This document shows positions 1 to 10,462 of a stretch of DNA of 64,000 bases, piece by piece. A program made the position numbers and the translations under genes. Each line of letters opens with the position of its first letter. The first letter of the stretch is position 1. The stretch is taken from the NCBI GenBank assembly GCA_947462335.1, contig OX381717.1, positions 15,491,166 through 15,555,165 of the forward strand, read 5' to 3'. This stretch comes from Harmothoe impar. Its lineage: Eukaryota > Annelida > Polychaeta > Phyllodocida > Polynoidae. The notes under the pieces are model-generated. The model did no database searches. It saw only the letters and a list, made by a program, of their open reading frames with translations, and had not been told where the DNA came from.

Positions 1-69
1 CAATTTTCTTTTCCTGGAGTGCAGTACAGTGGAATCTTATTAATATGTACGTAAACTCCTTCTGGGACA

Positions 70-285
70 TACCGGTAGTAATGCTGTAGGCATGCATGCC
101 ACGGTGAGTTATTACCCGGTGCTGCATTCGTGCATCATGCCATCCCACTGACGTTGATACAATCCATGTAAGAGGGTCTACATTATGTCGGTAGAGCTAG
201 TAGCGAGTAACTCCCTGGCACCAGCTTGTGGCATCATGATGACGTATGCAGCCCTGGCGAGTTACTTGCTAGGGCTGAAGTCAAT
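70..285. repeat. Degenerate ATGCATGAATGCAGC-family repeat
   Basis: Diverged copy of a repeat seen at least eight times in the window. Its hallmarks are palindromic blocks of the type GCATGATGCATGAATGCAGC alternating with CTGGCGAGTTACTCGCCAG-like blocks. Here the blocks 'tgctgcattcgtgcatcatgcc' and 'gcagccctggcgagttacttgc' remain. The outer ends are not identifiable. Confidence 0.6.
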
Positions 286-2056
286 CACCTGGGATGAATG
301 CGACCAATCTAAAATAACTTGAAATGTTCAAATTGAGGCCCCTGACTATAGCTAAGTTCTTCTTGACATTAAAGAAAACGTGAAATCAGGGAATAACTTG
401 AAGCCTTTCATGTCTGAAGTACTATGCAGCTGTTAAAGGGTTTAGTATTGGCATTATTCGAATTGACACGGGGGCCTTGAGCAAGTCCAGTAAGTCCTAC
501 TATCCCCTGCGTCTTTGAGACGCTGAGAGCTGTGGCGGGAGCTGGGGGTACATTGACAAGTGATGGGGACCTGACAGAGGGGAGACAGGAGGGGGGTAAG
601 GGGGGGGGGGGGGTGAGAAAAATATATCTGGACGCAAAAAAAACAGAAGATGAGACAGATGTTGATAAGGAGGGCGCTGGAGGCTGACTCCTCCTGGGTT
701 AGTCTAATCATGGTGACTGCATGGGGCATCTGCCTCCTGCACATTTGGTGAGTTTGTATTAGGGTTATAATGTACATGTACTATAGTTGTCATAGTTGCA
801 TTGGATACTATGAAGTATGATGTAATGGCATAGGTCTAGCACACTGCTCGAACCTCTAGAATCAAGCAACCTTAGCAGCAAAACTATATAGTTGATTAGT
901 ACCGTAGCCTTCCTACTTTTTAAAATGGTTTATTGACACATCTTATGTAATTTACACAGGGCCCCTTCAGCAGATTTAAGCAGCTTTAAACCCTTTTCTC
1001 ACATTAAATTCTAAAGGCCATTCATCAATTTGTTTTTGCTTAAAGTTGCTCAAATCCAAAAATCCATGTAGTGACATAGAAGGGAACCAGACAGCCCCCC
1101 CCCCCTCCCTCCTCACCCCCCTTTGCACCCAATGTTATTATCATTCAGGTTTTCTATACTGTATAACTTTGCTGTACACAATTGATGTTCTTTCTTTTAA
1201 TGTATTGATTCCTACAAACAGTATTCTCTGGAGCGGTTGTCTGGTAACTATAAGGAAGTCACAAAGGGTCTAGCTACGTAGGCAATGTACTAGGAAAAGT
1301 CACCTTTTTGCTATTTTCTCTTCAGATAATGGTATTAGAACATAGTGCATCTCAAATCTGGAGCATATTCTGAATATCTTTCAGAATTTGCCATGCATTT
1401 TGATGTAGGTTATCTAGATTTCTTGCGATAAGGATTTTAACACCTTTTCCCCATACATTGCCTGTTTGATTTAACCCTTTTCCAGTACCCTTATCAGGTC
1501 TGAGATCAGCCAGATAAGGGCTACACTCCTATGTGTGACGTAGGTGCTGCTCCCAAGAATACAGACCAACCCCAGGAGACCAACGCTGTTGGGATGGAGA
1601 AGGGTTTCAAAATAGGTCACGTCATTTGTGTAAGTTCCCCAGGTGTGTTCAGATCCAGACCTAACTTCAGAGGTGCTCACAACCACTCAGAAATCCAGAC
1701 CTGCTCACCATTAAAACCTGACTATTAAATGCAGTAATAGGCCAGCATGCCCCCTCTAGTCTAGTCGTTATTGATATAGGCCTGGGTTATAGGCCTAACC
1801 TTCAACATCATAAACCCCTCAGACCACACACCCCTACACCATAACACACAGCACCCCGTGACGGCCGTCTAAAACAGCTTACCCTCCCCCTCACCATACT
1901 ACAGGTTCAACTAGTTACTTGCATCTTTTTCTATCCAGGGAGGAGCCACATGCTGTCTTCTTTTTTCTCTTTTTTTTCTGGCTACAACCCAAACCCGTTT
2001 TCCACCTCAGTTTTTATTCTTGCAGCTCCTCTGAGTGTGCTCCTTTTTTTATGCTA

Positions 2057-2224
2057 GGGCCAAATAAAAAAAAGTTGTTTCAGGCTGCCTGTCCCTACCA
2101 TTTTTGGACATTTTTTTTGTAATAAGTCTTGCTTAACTTTTTTTTTTCATGGCCCAAAGAAATTGGACCTGCCCCTAAAATGTAGGGTCGGTCGGGGTAC
2201 CGGAACACAACTTTTTCTTAGGCC
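2057..2224. repeat. Short inverted-repeat (MITE-like) element
   Basis: The two ends resemble each other in inverted orientation: the left reads AAAAAAGTTGTTTCAGG and the right, read backwards, GAAAAAGTTGTGTTCCGG, each followed inward by a GACCCTACA-like block. The same ends occur on the larger element at 51069-52929. No coding capacity. Confidence 0.5.
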
Positions 2225-2582
2225 TAACTAGTGTTCGCCTGTAGGAGCACAGCCCTGGAGGACCAGACACGTGGGGGGGGGGGGGGGGTATAGTCTGTGC
2301 TAAGGGTGTAGCCCCACCTGGGCCTGATTCACACGTGTTGGGTGGGAGTGCACGAGGTGGCTGATCTGTTTCTAAAACCTCAGGAATATGTGTTCGGTCT
2401 GCAGTGTTGTACACGAGGTCGTACAAGAGGAAGTACTGGTATAGTAGGCCTACTGGAGACTTCAGAGCCTCTACCTCTACTGTCCTTTTCTCGTCTTGAC
2501 TGAACGGGGAAAGGACAGATTGAAAATGACCTATGTAATATTTCATGCGCCATGGCATGCGACAGGGTATGGGTATTGACCC

Positions 2583-3150
2583 CTAAAATCGACATGGCGA
2601 CATGGGCATTACTTAAAATCGACATGGCGACATGGGCATTTCTTAAAATCGACATGGGACATAGCCAGCTAAGTGACAAGTGACATGGGCATTTCTTAAA
2701 ATCGACATGTGACATGCAGTACGGACTATGTCGGGCACGATATCTTAACATCTCTTACACCACCCTCTTATATAACCTACACTGGACCCCTGTACCTCTT
2801 CTTGTCTCTGTGTCCTGGTGACCACAGACACTCTCGGTGTCAGGTTTCATTTCTTCATTTTGGACAGTAGATACACTGTGATGAACTACACTGCATGGGG
2901 CTTAGTGACATGAAAAAACAATCTCATATATTAAAAGTGAAGTAGGCTACCAAACTCTTTCCTCAAATTGGTCCCTGTGGGTTTTCAGATGCCTACATTT
3001 TTCCGGGGCCACAGGCCCCAACACCCCCATTCATAACTCTTTCTATGCCCCTAAATTATTTTCCTTAGTGACACTAGTGACATGGCTTTTTCCTTAGTGA
3101 CATGTGACATAGCCATTTCTTAAAATCGACATGCGACATGGGGACCCCCC
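2583..3150. repeat. GACATG repeat block
   Basis: At 2583-2715 about four tandem units of roughly 31 bp contain CTTAAAATCGACATGGCGAC followed by ATGGGCATT. Related units recur at 3062-3142 and end in GACATGGGGACC and a C run. The same family lies in opposite orientation at 50530-50735, including the GGGGTCCCCATGTCGCATG junction. Confidence 0.65.
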
Positions 3151-3628
3151 CCCCCTCCATCTACCCCCCCAGGGTGGATTTAGGGGGGCCGGCGTACGCT
3201 CCTCCCTCCCATTTGGGCCGAAATGTGTATATATTTGTAATATGTAGGCCTAAATCTTTTGCGGGATATCTTAACAATGCCCCCCCCCCTTGATGCCAGT
3301 AGCTGATCCTTCGGGAGTGTGTCATCAACCCTGTAAGCCCTACAGGGTTTGCAGGTTCAAAAATCGATGTGCATGCAGACCTAGCAAATAGGGCTAATTA
3401 GTATGCAACTCCCCCCATGTATCATGAGTAGGCCTATCATGAGCTCACGGCGGTAACTGGCATAATGCTTTACAGTATCATGCGGCCCTCAAGGGGTTAT
3501 CATTATAGAACCTGCTATGACTCCATAGCAATTGGTTGTCAATTCCAATTGAAATGTATGAAAGATAAGCCTCGTACCCTGACCTAATTAAAAGTTCAAT
3601 GAGGGCGTGGGAACTTCACACGGTCTGA

Positions 3629-3679
3629 AGACGTCAGTGCGGCGCCGCTGTCTTTGACGTTACGTCATATGACGTCATC
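3629..3679. promoter_or_regulatory. Cluster of CRE/ATF-like sites
   Basis: Within 51 bp there are GACGTCAG, TTGACGTTACGTCA and the palindrome ATGACGTCAT. TGACGTCA is the known binding site of CREB/ATF bZIP factors. The cluster lies about 760 bp downstream of the minus-strand signal-peptide exon at 4380-4437, which would put it in that gene's first intron. A regulatory role is inference from motif density only. Confidence 0.4.
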
Positions 3680-4379
3680 TCAGGTGGTGTGACTTTTTCA
3701 AACCGGATCACATGATTAAGAGATACGTTATCAATATATCAAACTGTGAAATATGGACCTATAAATCCTACATTGTACCCTCCTGAGATATGCTAGTGGT
3801 AACATAATGGGAACAGTTCTGTTGGAATTCAGTTGTCTCTGTAAACAACAGGGAGCAATTATCCCGCAATTACCATACCCGGTACACATCATGGTCATTT
3901 GATGAACAGTATTGCATTCCCCGTTCCCACACACCTCACAATTGAGTGGCAGTCTTCAGCACTGGAGAAATACACAATACATGTACTTATAGCGAATTCT
4001 GTATTCTAGAGCTAGAGATCTTATGTGAACTCTAGGTGAGTCTAATAGGCAATTATCACCAAAAACTATCAAGTCAAGTGCCGCCCATGTCTTTGCTTGG
4101 ATTGCGAAACCCTCTCGTCTTTCTCGTCTGCTAAAACTTGCATCTAAAGCTGCTTGCAACAACCTGAAATACTGACTCAAATTACTCTCTGTAAATCGCT
4201 ACAGTAAATCTGATTCTATTCCTCACTCAAAATGTACCAAATCCATCCCACATTCACGTTGAGAGAGATCGTCTGAAGGAACACTGAAGAAGACGCTCCG
4301 GGGCTGAAAATGAACACAGGTGAAAATGTCGGCGTCTCTAAAAGAACTCAAAGGGTCTCAAGAACGTCCACCAACTCAC

Positions 4380-4437
4380 CTTCTAAGAGTCCTAGCATTG
4401 ACGCTATACATATAACTCCGAGCATCCTGGCCTCCAT
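4380..4437 (-). CDS. Probable first coding exon (signal peptide), rest of gene not found
   Basis: On the minus strand ATG at 4437-4435 in a good context (CAACAAAATGG) opens 19 codons, MEARMLGVICIASMLGLLE, followed by a strong donor (GAAG then GTGAGT) at phase 1. The peptide has a short charged start and a hydrophobic core, like a secretory signal sequence. A phase-1 intron right after a signal peptide is typical of secreted and membrane proteins and matches genes A and B in this window. I found no convincing second exon in 1-4330, so later exons may lie before base 1. It could also be a chance match, since 58 bases are little evidence. Confidence 0.4.
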
Positions 4438-4614
4438 TTTGTTGTTGATATTTGCTGAGAAATGGAGAGAAATCCGATAGAGTTTGGGGCGAGTTGAAGA
4501 AGGTCCTTTTGCACCTTTGGTGAGTTGGAGTCGAGTGGGACGCTCGGGAAACGCCGGGTCGGACGCCGCTCTGCCCCTACCGGCGTGTGGCGGAACTAAA
4601 CCACCAGGTCATGT

Positions 4615-4648
4615 GGGGGGTGGTGGGGGGGGGGGGGGGGGGGGGGGG
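4615..4648. repeat. Near-pure G tract
   Basis: A run of about 34 bases that is G except for a T, G and G, T interruption near its start. It lies 180-210 bp upstream of the minus-strand exon at 4380-4437. Such runs can form quadruplexes and are prone to length change and assembly error. Confidence 0.7.
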
Positions 4649-4739
4649 CTACAGGTCGGCTCCCGCCCACCCCATCCCATCCCTTGCCGGCTTGCTCTCA
4701 ACTAGCTCATAGTGAGTTACTCAATATGCTCTAAATTTT

Positions 4740-5211
4740 CATTTTTCGTATTTATATGGAGGGTGTGTGCATACCGTTTTTCTAATGTCCGGCTAGACTT
4801 GCTCACAACCCATTTGTGTAAAGATTTTTCCTGAGGTAATCGGGTATAAATTATATTAATTCAATTCTCTGCCTGAGTGATTGAGATCAAGATTTGGTTC
4901 AGGGCGTGTTAAGTGTAAGGGAAGTGTTATCAAAAACAGGGCAGTGATGGTCGTTTCCAATTTGATATTTTAATCTTCAATAGATACCAACTATTTGAAT
5001 TATTGCATGCCTCCTCTACTTAAGGTCGCATAGTGCTTTGGTGTGCTAACTCACTACACCCTTGGTTTAAAGATGCAATATCGGTTAAAATGCCCCAAAA
5101 TGTATCATGTTATAAAACAAAATTGCTAAACCATTTTCCTTGTGTTTGACATCATTCTTTATGGTATCAATGTTCTCCTTATTGTGTTTGCATAGGACTA
5201 GACGGAATGTA
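4740..5211. other. Unremarkable non-coding stretch
   Basis: AT-rich sequence with no exon, repeat arm or motif that I can support. Confidence 0.5.
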
Positions 5212-5527
5212 CACTGTAAGAAGTAAGTACTGTACACCTACAGCAAAAGTTGCTGGCAACTTTTGTTCCAGTAGATTTTGCTGTAGGTGTACAGCAACTG
5301 ACTTGCTGTAGATGTAGGCTACAGCAACTTCTACTGTAGATTTACAGCAACTTCTACTGTAAATTTACAGCAATTTTTACCGTACATCTACAGCAAAAGT
5401 TGCTGGCAACTTTTGTCCAGTAGATTTTGCTGTACATGTACAGGAACTGGGTGCTGTAAAGTTACAGCAACTTCTACTGTAGGTTTTATATTATTGTTAT
5501 AATCAATTTGTATCAATTAATATGATT
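5212..5527. mobile_element. Left part of TACAGCA-type inverted-repeat element, split by a retrotransposon
   Basis: Begins CACTGTAAGAAGTAAG and is built of self-similar blocks of the type CTGTAGNTNTACAGCAA. Its counterpart end, ACTTTTTACAGTG, is at 10987-10999, beyond the retrotransposon inserted at 5533-10457. A smaller uninterrupted relative lies reversed at 56309-56642 and matches both ends, which supports one element being split. Non-autonomous: no coding capacity. Confidence 0.75.
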
Positions 5528-5532
5528 GTATT
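5528..5532. repeat. Target-site duplication GTATT (left)
   Basis: GTATT directly before the 5' LTR, repeated at 10458-10462 directly after the 3' LTR. Confidence 0.9.
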
Positions 5533-5672
5533 TGTTGTGTACGTACCCTACGACGATGACTATCGCTAAGCGCTACTTACCTTGTGAACGGCAGCACCTC
5601 TGTGTAACCTATATTAACCCATGTAACCTGATACCGTTCACCAATAAACCACGTGACTTCACGAACACAATA
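5533..5672 (+). repeat. 5' LTR, 140 bp
   Basis: Starts TGTTGTGTACG and ends ACACAATA; the terminal TA rather than CA is slightly atypical. It contains an AATAAA at 5643-5648. Identical to 10318-10457. Confidence 0.92.
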
Positions 5673-5673
5673 A

Positions 5674-5690
5674 TGGCGAACGATGATGGG
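5674..5690 (+). other. Primer-binding-site-like sequence
   Basis: TGGCGAACGATGATGGG begins one base after the LTR end, where minus-strand DNA synthesis is primed in Gypsy elements. TGG pairs with the CCA end of a tRNA. I could not identify the tRNA. Confidence 0.5.
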
Positions 5691-5991
5691 ATCCAAAGAA
5701 CTCACGCATAAAACTCGATTTTCTTGCTGTCACTAAAAGTGATTCTCCTGCAGAAATCGACTATAAGCTAAGTAAAAAGGCCAAGAAGCCATTCCTACCA
5801 AAATTGGATGAACTCCCATTGATACACTGTGAAAACTTGGTTGTGAAAAGTGAAGTCCCTGAAACTGAAAGTAGACTCCAGATCCCAAAAGTGAAAGTGA
5901 ACTCCATGAAAGTGAAAGTAGATCTCTGAAACTAAACGTGACTGTGCATTTGTGTAGGCTAGGCCCTATATCTACAAGTGTTGATCTACAA

Positions 5992-8900
5992 ATGAGTGAC
6001 TCTGAAATAAGTGATCTTGAATCTGAGGCTGGGAGTCTACATCTAGAAACTATGGCTGAAGCTAGGAATGTTGTGAGTGCCATAGGAGAGTTTAGTCCCA
6101 ATAAAGAAAAATGGGCTAATTATCAAAGACGGTTTAATGCTTGGATGAGAATAAACAAAATCCAGGATGATGAAAAAATTGATGCCTTCATATCTATGGT
6201 GGGACCTGAGGTAGTGGATCTTTTGGTTGCATTGTGTGCCCCTGCTGAAATTGAGACCAAAACATATGCCCAGCTGACTACATTGATTAGTAACCACTAT
6301 ACCTCAGGGTCCAACGAGCTAATCGAGAGCTTCAAGTTTGATGAGCGGAGACAGGGTGATAATGAGTCTGTCGCAGACTATATAGTGGCTCTAAAAAAAA
6401 TCAGTATACACTGCGGGTTTGGGGATGAAGACCAAATCAAAAAGAGGCTAAGAAACCGCCTGGTTACCGGGTTGAGATCCCCTGCAATCAAAAACAGACT
6501 ATTAGGCTTGGGGGCAGGGTTGACATGGGAGAAAGCCGTAGACATAGGCACGTCAATGGACACGGCTTGCCATGGTAATCAGCTCATGGGGCCTACCCAT
6601 GATGTCCACCGGGTTCAGCATGGGGGCTACAAGAACAAAGGAAAAGCCCGCACTAAAAATAAGTGTTATCGTTGTGATGGCGACCACGAGGGCCGGTGCC
6701 CATTCGAAAAGGAAAAGTGTTTCAACTGTGATAAAATTGGACACATTGCCAAGGCTTGCAAAACGAAGTCTGCTCAAGGTCAATCTCAGTCGAGAGGTAG
6801 CTCACGTCCATACCGTGGCCGCGGAAGAGGTCGCGGGCGAGGCCAAGGCCGTGCACATTACGTCGATGATGACGAAAAACAAGAGGAAGAGGTCAGTTAC
6901 GCATCACTGTTTGAAGTTAAAAGCGGAAAATACGGAGAAATAACAGTGAATGCCCGTGTCGAAAACAACGAAATGACATTTGCTTTAGACACGGCATCGG
7001 CAGTTTCGATTGTCGGTGAGGACGACTACAAAGAATTCTTCCCCGATTTTGAGTTACGCGAAGCTTCTATCAACTTAAAATCGTACACCGGACACAAAGT
7101 TGAGCTACTCGGTGAAATCGACGTCCATGTGGAGTACGAGGGTCAAAAGAGACAGTTGCCGCTGGTGATCGCGAAAGGCGTCCGTACACCGTTATTCGGA
7201 CGGACCTGGCTAAAAGCCATACGTATAGACTGGGAAAATGTCTTCGCGATACATGCAACGCCCCTGGAACAGCTCCTGCATGAGTATCAGTCCGTGTTCA
7301 AAGGAGAGATAGGAGAGATAAAGGGCTTTGAAGCGACAATTGAGTTAAAACCAGATGCCACGCCAAAGTTCAAAAAGGCGCGTTCCATTGTCTATAACCT
7401 CACAGACGGTGTAAAGAAGGAGCTAAATAGGCTTGAACAAAGTGGAGTTTATCGTCGCATCGAGAGAAGTGATTGGGCATCTCCCATAGTAGTGGTTCCA
7501 AAAGATAATGGACAGATGAGGTTGTGTGGTGACTACAAAGTGACTATAAACAGTGCAGTTGTTGATCAACCATATACGCTACCAACAGCTGAGGATATAT
7601 TCGCTACGCTGGCGGGTGGTAGCCAGTTTACGAAACTGGACCTGTCTAGTGCCTACATGCAAGTGGTGGTGGAGGAAAAGTCAAGAAAGTACCTGACCAT
7701 CAACACTTTGCAAGGACTTTACGAAGTTACTAGGCTTCCCTATGGGGTAAAGACAGCACCACACATCTTCCAAAGGATTATGGACCAGGTCTTACAAGGA
7801 ATTCCTGGTGTTTGCTGCTATATCGATGATATCCTGATAACCGCTCCCACAAAGGACGAGCACCTAAAGCGCCTCCAACTGGTACTTCAAAGACTAGACA
7901 AGCATGACATCCGAGTGAAACGGGAGAAGTGTTCCTTCTTGGCTCCCGAAGTCCAATATCTCGGACATGTGATCAGCAAGGAGGGTCGTAGGCCCGTACC
8001 AGAAAAAGTGAGCGCAGTAAAAGACGCCAAAGCACCAGAAGATGTCTCAGAACTTCGCACATTCCTCGGGATGGTCAACTACTATGGTGGGTTCGTTAAG
8101 AATTTGTCCACAATTCTCGCTCCGTTAAATAATCTCCTGCGAGATGACGTCCCCTGGAAGTGGTCAAAGGAGTGCGAAGGGGCATTCGGGAAAGTCAAAG
8201 ACGCCCTTACAAGTGAAACAGTGTTAACATATTACGATGTGAACAAAGAGCTTCTCCTCGCGACAGACGCATCTCCTTACGGAGTTGGTGCGGTTCTGTC
8301 ACACGTTGACGAGAACGGAGAGGAGCGACCAATTGCCTACGCGTCAGTGACTCTAACGAAAGCTGAGAGGAACTACGCCCAAATAGAACGCGAAGCGTTA
8401 GGCATTATCTTCGGAGTTAAGAAATTCCACAAGTACCTGTATGGTAGGTCATTCACACTGTTGACCGACCATAAGCCACTGACCAAAATATTGGGTCCGA
8501 AAACGGATGTGCCAACGTTGGCAGCACTAAGACTGCAGAGATGGTCTCTCATTCTGATGACCTACAACTATGAGGTCAAATATAAGCGATCAGAGGATCA
8601 TGCCAATGCCGACTATCTGAGTCGGGCACCAGTGGACATAGCGAAAGAAAATATGGAAGCTGAAGTGAACTATTTTAGCCACACTGACAAGCTACCGATC
8701 AACGCACGAGACATCAAAGAAGCGACCCGAAAAGATCGGATCCTCACCAAAGTGTATGAGTTCACCATGAATGGTTGGCCGAACCATGTTGACGATGATG
8801 AACTGTTACCATTTTATACCAGACGACACGAGCTATCGTGTGACCAAGGATGTCTTCTGTGGGGTATGCGAGTTATCATTCCACAGAAACTGCAGGAGCG

Positions 8901-10086
8901 AATGCTAGAAGAGCTACACATCGAGCACGTTGGTATAGTGCGCATGAAAGCACTAGCTCGTAGCTACCTGTGGTTTCCCGGCATCGACAATGCTATAGAA
9001 GCATTAATAAAAGCATGCAAAACATGCCTGAGTCTCAAGAACGATCCACCAGCATCTCCGATGTATCCATGGCGATATCCTCAGAGGCCATGGGACCGAC
9101 TGCACATAGACTTTGCAGAGTATAAATCCGAAATGTTCCTAGTGGTAGTAGACGCACACTCAAAGTGGTTAGATGTAGTGCTCATGAAATCTACGACCGC
9201 AGAAAAGACTATAGAGGTACTGGAGCGGATGTTCGCCCATAACGGGTTCCCAAGAGAAGTTGTGAGCGACAACGGCCCACAATTCATCGCAGAAGTGTTT
9301 CGCGAGTTCCTGCATAACAAGGGTATAAAACATACCTTGACCGCTCCCTACCATCCAGCGTCCAACGGACTTGCAGAACGAGCGGTGCAGACCCTGAAAA
9401 ATGCCTTAAAGCGGCATACTTTGGACGAAAAACCCGGCATGACTACGCACAGGAAGTTGTGTAGTTTCCTCCTGTCGTATAACTCGACTCCTCACTCGGT
9501 GACAGGGGTGTCCCCATCCGAGTTGTTTCTCAAGAGACAGCTCCACACACGGTTGTCGATGATAAAACCCGACCTTCATGTGACGGTGGAGGGAAAACAG
9601 GACAAAATGATAGAGTATCGAGACCAGCGAGTGCCACAGCTAAGAGAGTTTGAGCAAGGAGAGAGAGTAAGAGTAAAGAACTGCCGAGGCACCGACGTAA
9701 AGTATGTACCAGGATCCATAGTGTCTAGGAAGGGTCCCGTACAGTACTTGGTACGAATCGGCCGTAACATCCGTTACGTCCATGTAGACCATCTTCGAAA
9801 GTCCGGCGAAACCATCGAAGATGACATTGATGACGAACAGCTCAGGCCTATGCAAAGGCCAATCACGGATATCATAAGTGATATACCCAAAGGTGGTACT
9901 GACCCTGTAGTTGTTGAAACGCCAGCTACGGCCATGCCACAGGAAGATGTGGTTACCTATGAGGAACCACCTAGAGCTATTCCACCCCAGGTGGTTGCTA
10001 CTCCACCGAGAGTGCCGTCTCCAAGACGTGTATCTGTGAGACCTAGAAGGGCTCCAGCAAAGTTCAATGACTATGTGCCTAAATAA
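5992..10086 (+). CDS. Gag-Pol polyprotein of Ty3/Gypsy retrotransposon
   Basis: One uninterrupted frame. The frame is open from 5875 but the first in-frame ATG is 5992, giving 1364 residues. In order: a Gag region; two zinc knuckles from residue 225, the first irregular (CX2CX3HX3C) and the second the standard CFNCDKIGHIAKAC; an Arg/Gly-rich stretch; aspartic protease with DTA at 333 (DTA instead of the usual DTG); reverse transcriptase with YIDD at 610; RNase H with TDAS and EREALG; integrase with an HHCC-type zinc region from 977 and the catalytic triad D1040, D1093, E1129 (D-x35-E); and a KGPVQY motif resembling the GPY/F module. It copies element RNA to DNA and inserts it into the genome. 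Fusing gag to pol without a frameshift means equal Gag and Pol output unless processing differs. No inactivating change seen. Confidence 0.93.
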   Translation: MSDSEISDLESEAGSLHLETMAEARNVVSAIGEFSPNKEKWANYQRRFNAWMRINKIQDDEKIDAFISMVGPEVVDLLVALCAPAEIETKTYAQLTTLISNHYTSGSNELIESFKFDERRQGDNESVADYIVALKKISIHCGFGDEDQIKKRLRNRLVTGLRSPAIKNRLLGLGAGLTWEKAVDIGTSMDTACHGNQLMGPTHDVHRVQHGGYKNKGKARTKNKCYRCDGDHEGRCPFEKEKCFNCDKIGHIAKACKTKSAQGQSQSRGSSRPYRGRGRGRGRGQGRAHYVDDDEKQEEEVSYASLFEVKSGKYGEITVNARVENNEMTFALDTASAVSIVGEDDYKEFFPDFELREASINLKSYTGHKVELLGEIDVHVEYEGQKRQLPLVIAKGVRTPLFGRTWLKAIRIDWENVFAIHATPLEQLLHEYQSVFKGEIGEIKGFEATIELKPDATPKFKKARSIVYNLTDGVKKELNRLEQSGVYRRIERSDWASPIVVVPKDNGQMRLCGDYKVTINSAVVDQPYTLPTAEDIFATLAGGSQFTKLDLSSAYMQVVVEEKSRKYLTINTLQGLYEVTRLPYGVKTAPHIFQRIMDQVLQGIPGVCCYIDDILITAPTKDEHLKRLQLVLQRLDKHDIRVKREKCSFLAPEVQYLGHVISKEGRRPVPEKVSAVKDAKAPEDVSELRTFLGMVNYYGGFVKNLSTILAPLNNLLRDDVPWKWSKECEGAFGKVKDALTSETVLTYYDVNKELLLATDASPYGVGAVLSHVDENGEERPIAYASVTLTKAERNYAQIEREALGIIFGVKKFHKYLYGRSFTLLTDHKPLTKILGPKTDVPTLAALRLQRWSLILMTYNYEVKYKRSEDHANADYLSRAPVDIAKENMEAEVNYFSHTDKLPINARDIKEATRKDRILTKVYEFTMNGWPNHVDDDELLPFYTRRHELSCDQGCLLWGMRVIIPQKLQERMLEELHIEHVGIVRMKALARSYLWFPGIDNAIEALIKACKTCLSLKNDPPASPMYPWRYPQRPWDRLHIDFAEYKSEMFLVVVDAHSKWLDVVLMKSTTAEKTIEVLERMFAHNGFPREVVSDNGPQFIAEVFREFLHNKGIKHTLTAPYHPASNGLAERAVQTLKNALKRHTLDEKPGMTTHRKLCSFLLSYNSTPHSVTGVSPSELFLKRQLHTRLSMIKPDLHVTVEGKQDKMIEYRDQRVPQLREFEQGERVRVKNCRGTDVKYVPGSIVSRKGPVQYLVRIGRNIRYVHVDHLRKSGETIEDDIDDEQLRPMQRPITDIISDIPKGGTDPVVVETPATAMPQEDVVTYEEPPRAIPPQVVATPPRVPSPRRVSVRPRRAPAKFNDYVPK

Positions 10087-10304
10087 CTGTTCTATTTCAG
10101 AGACTGATATATTTGTGTTTCTGACACTACTGTTCATGTTAAAGTAACATTACATAAAGATAAGAGTTATCGTTATCAGTAATCTCAAAGAGATAAAAGA
10201 CTCCTTATAGTATACTACATATTCTCAAAAAGACTCAAAGACTTTAAGTTCATTGACACCAATAAGGTGAGGTCTAATCATATGTTTATTCCAGCATATA
10301 TATT

Positions 10305-10317
10305 AAGTGTGGAGGAG
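10305..10317 (+). other. Polypurine tract
   Basis: AAGTGTGGAGGAG directly abuts the 3' LTR, the usual position of the plus-strand DNA primer. Confidence 0.7.
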
Positions 10318-10457
10318 TGTTGTGTACGTACCCTACGACGATGACTATCGCTAAGCGCTACTTACCTTGTGAACGGCAGCACCTCTGTGTAACCTATATT
10401 AACCCATGTAACCTGATACCGTTCACCAATAAACCACGTGACTTCACGAACACAATA
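10318..10457 (+). repeat. 3' LTR, 140 bp
   Basis: Identical to the 5' LTR by direct reading and followed by the duplication GTATT at 10458-10462. Confidence 0.92.
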
Positions 10458-10462
10458 GTATT

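Larger units (their letters stand above)
1..3580. other. Non-coding, repeat-rich flank
   Basis: I see no supportable exon here. Open frames are short and lack splice context. The stretch holds a worn copy of the ATGCATGAATGCAGC repeat, a small inverted-repeat element, GACATG-type tandem units and several homopolymer G or C runs (about 600-613, 1099-1107, 2273-2288, 3145-3154). Nothing else recognisable between about 300 and 2050. Confidence 0.6.
5533..10457 (+). mobile_element. Compact Ty3/Gypsy LTR retrotransposon, apparently intact
   Basis: A 4925-bp element bounded by two 140-bp LTRs that I read as identical base for base and flanked by the 5-bp duplication GTATT. It has a primer-site-like TGGCGAACGATG one base after the 5' LTR, a single gag-pol reading frame with all expected enzymatic motifs and no internal stop, and the purine tract AAGTGTGGAGGAG just before the 3' LTR. 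Domain order protease, reverse transcriptase, RNase H, integrase places it in Ty3/Gypsy (Metaviridae). The short LTRs and single fused frame recall the mag group, but that placement is inference. Identical LTRs mean recent insertion. Confidence 0.93.

Noticed and set aside
3956..4180. 74-residue minus-strand frame near the signal-peptide exon as its second exon
   Set aside because: No acceptor of matching phase in a sensible place and no recognisable sequence character.
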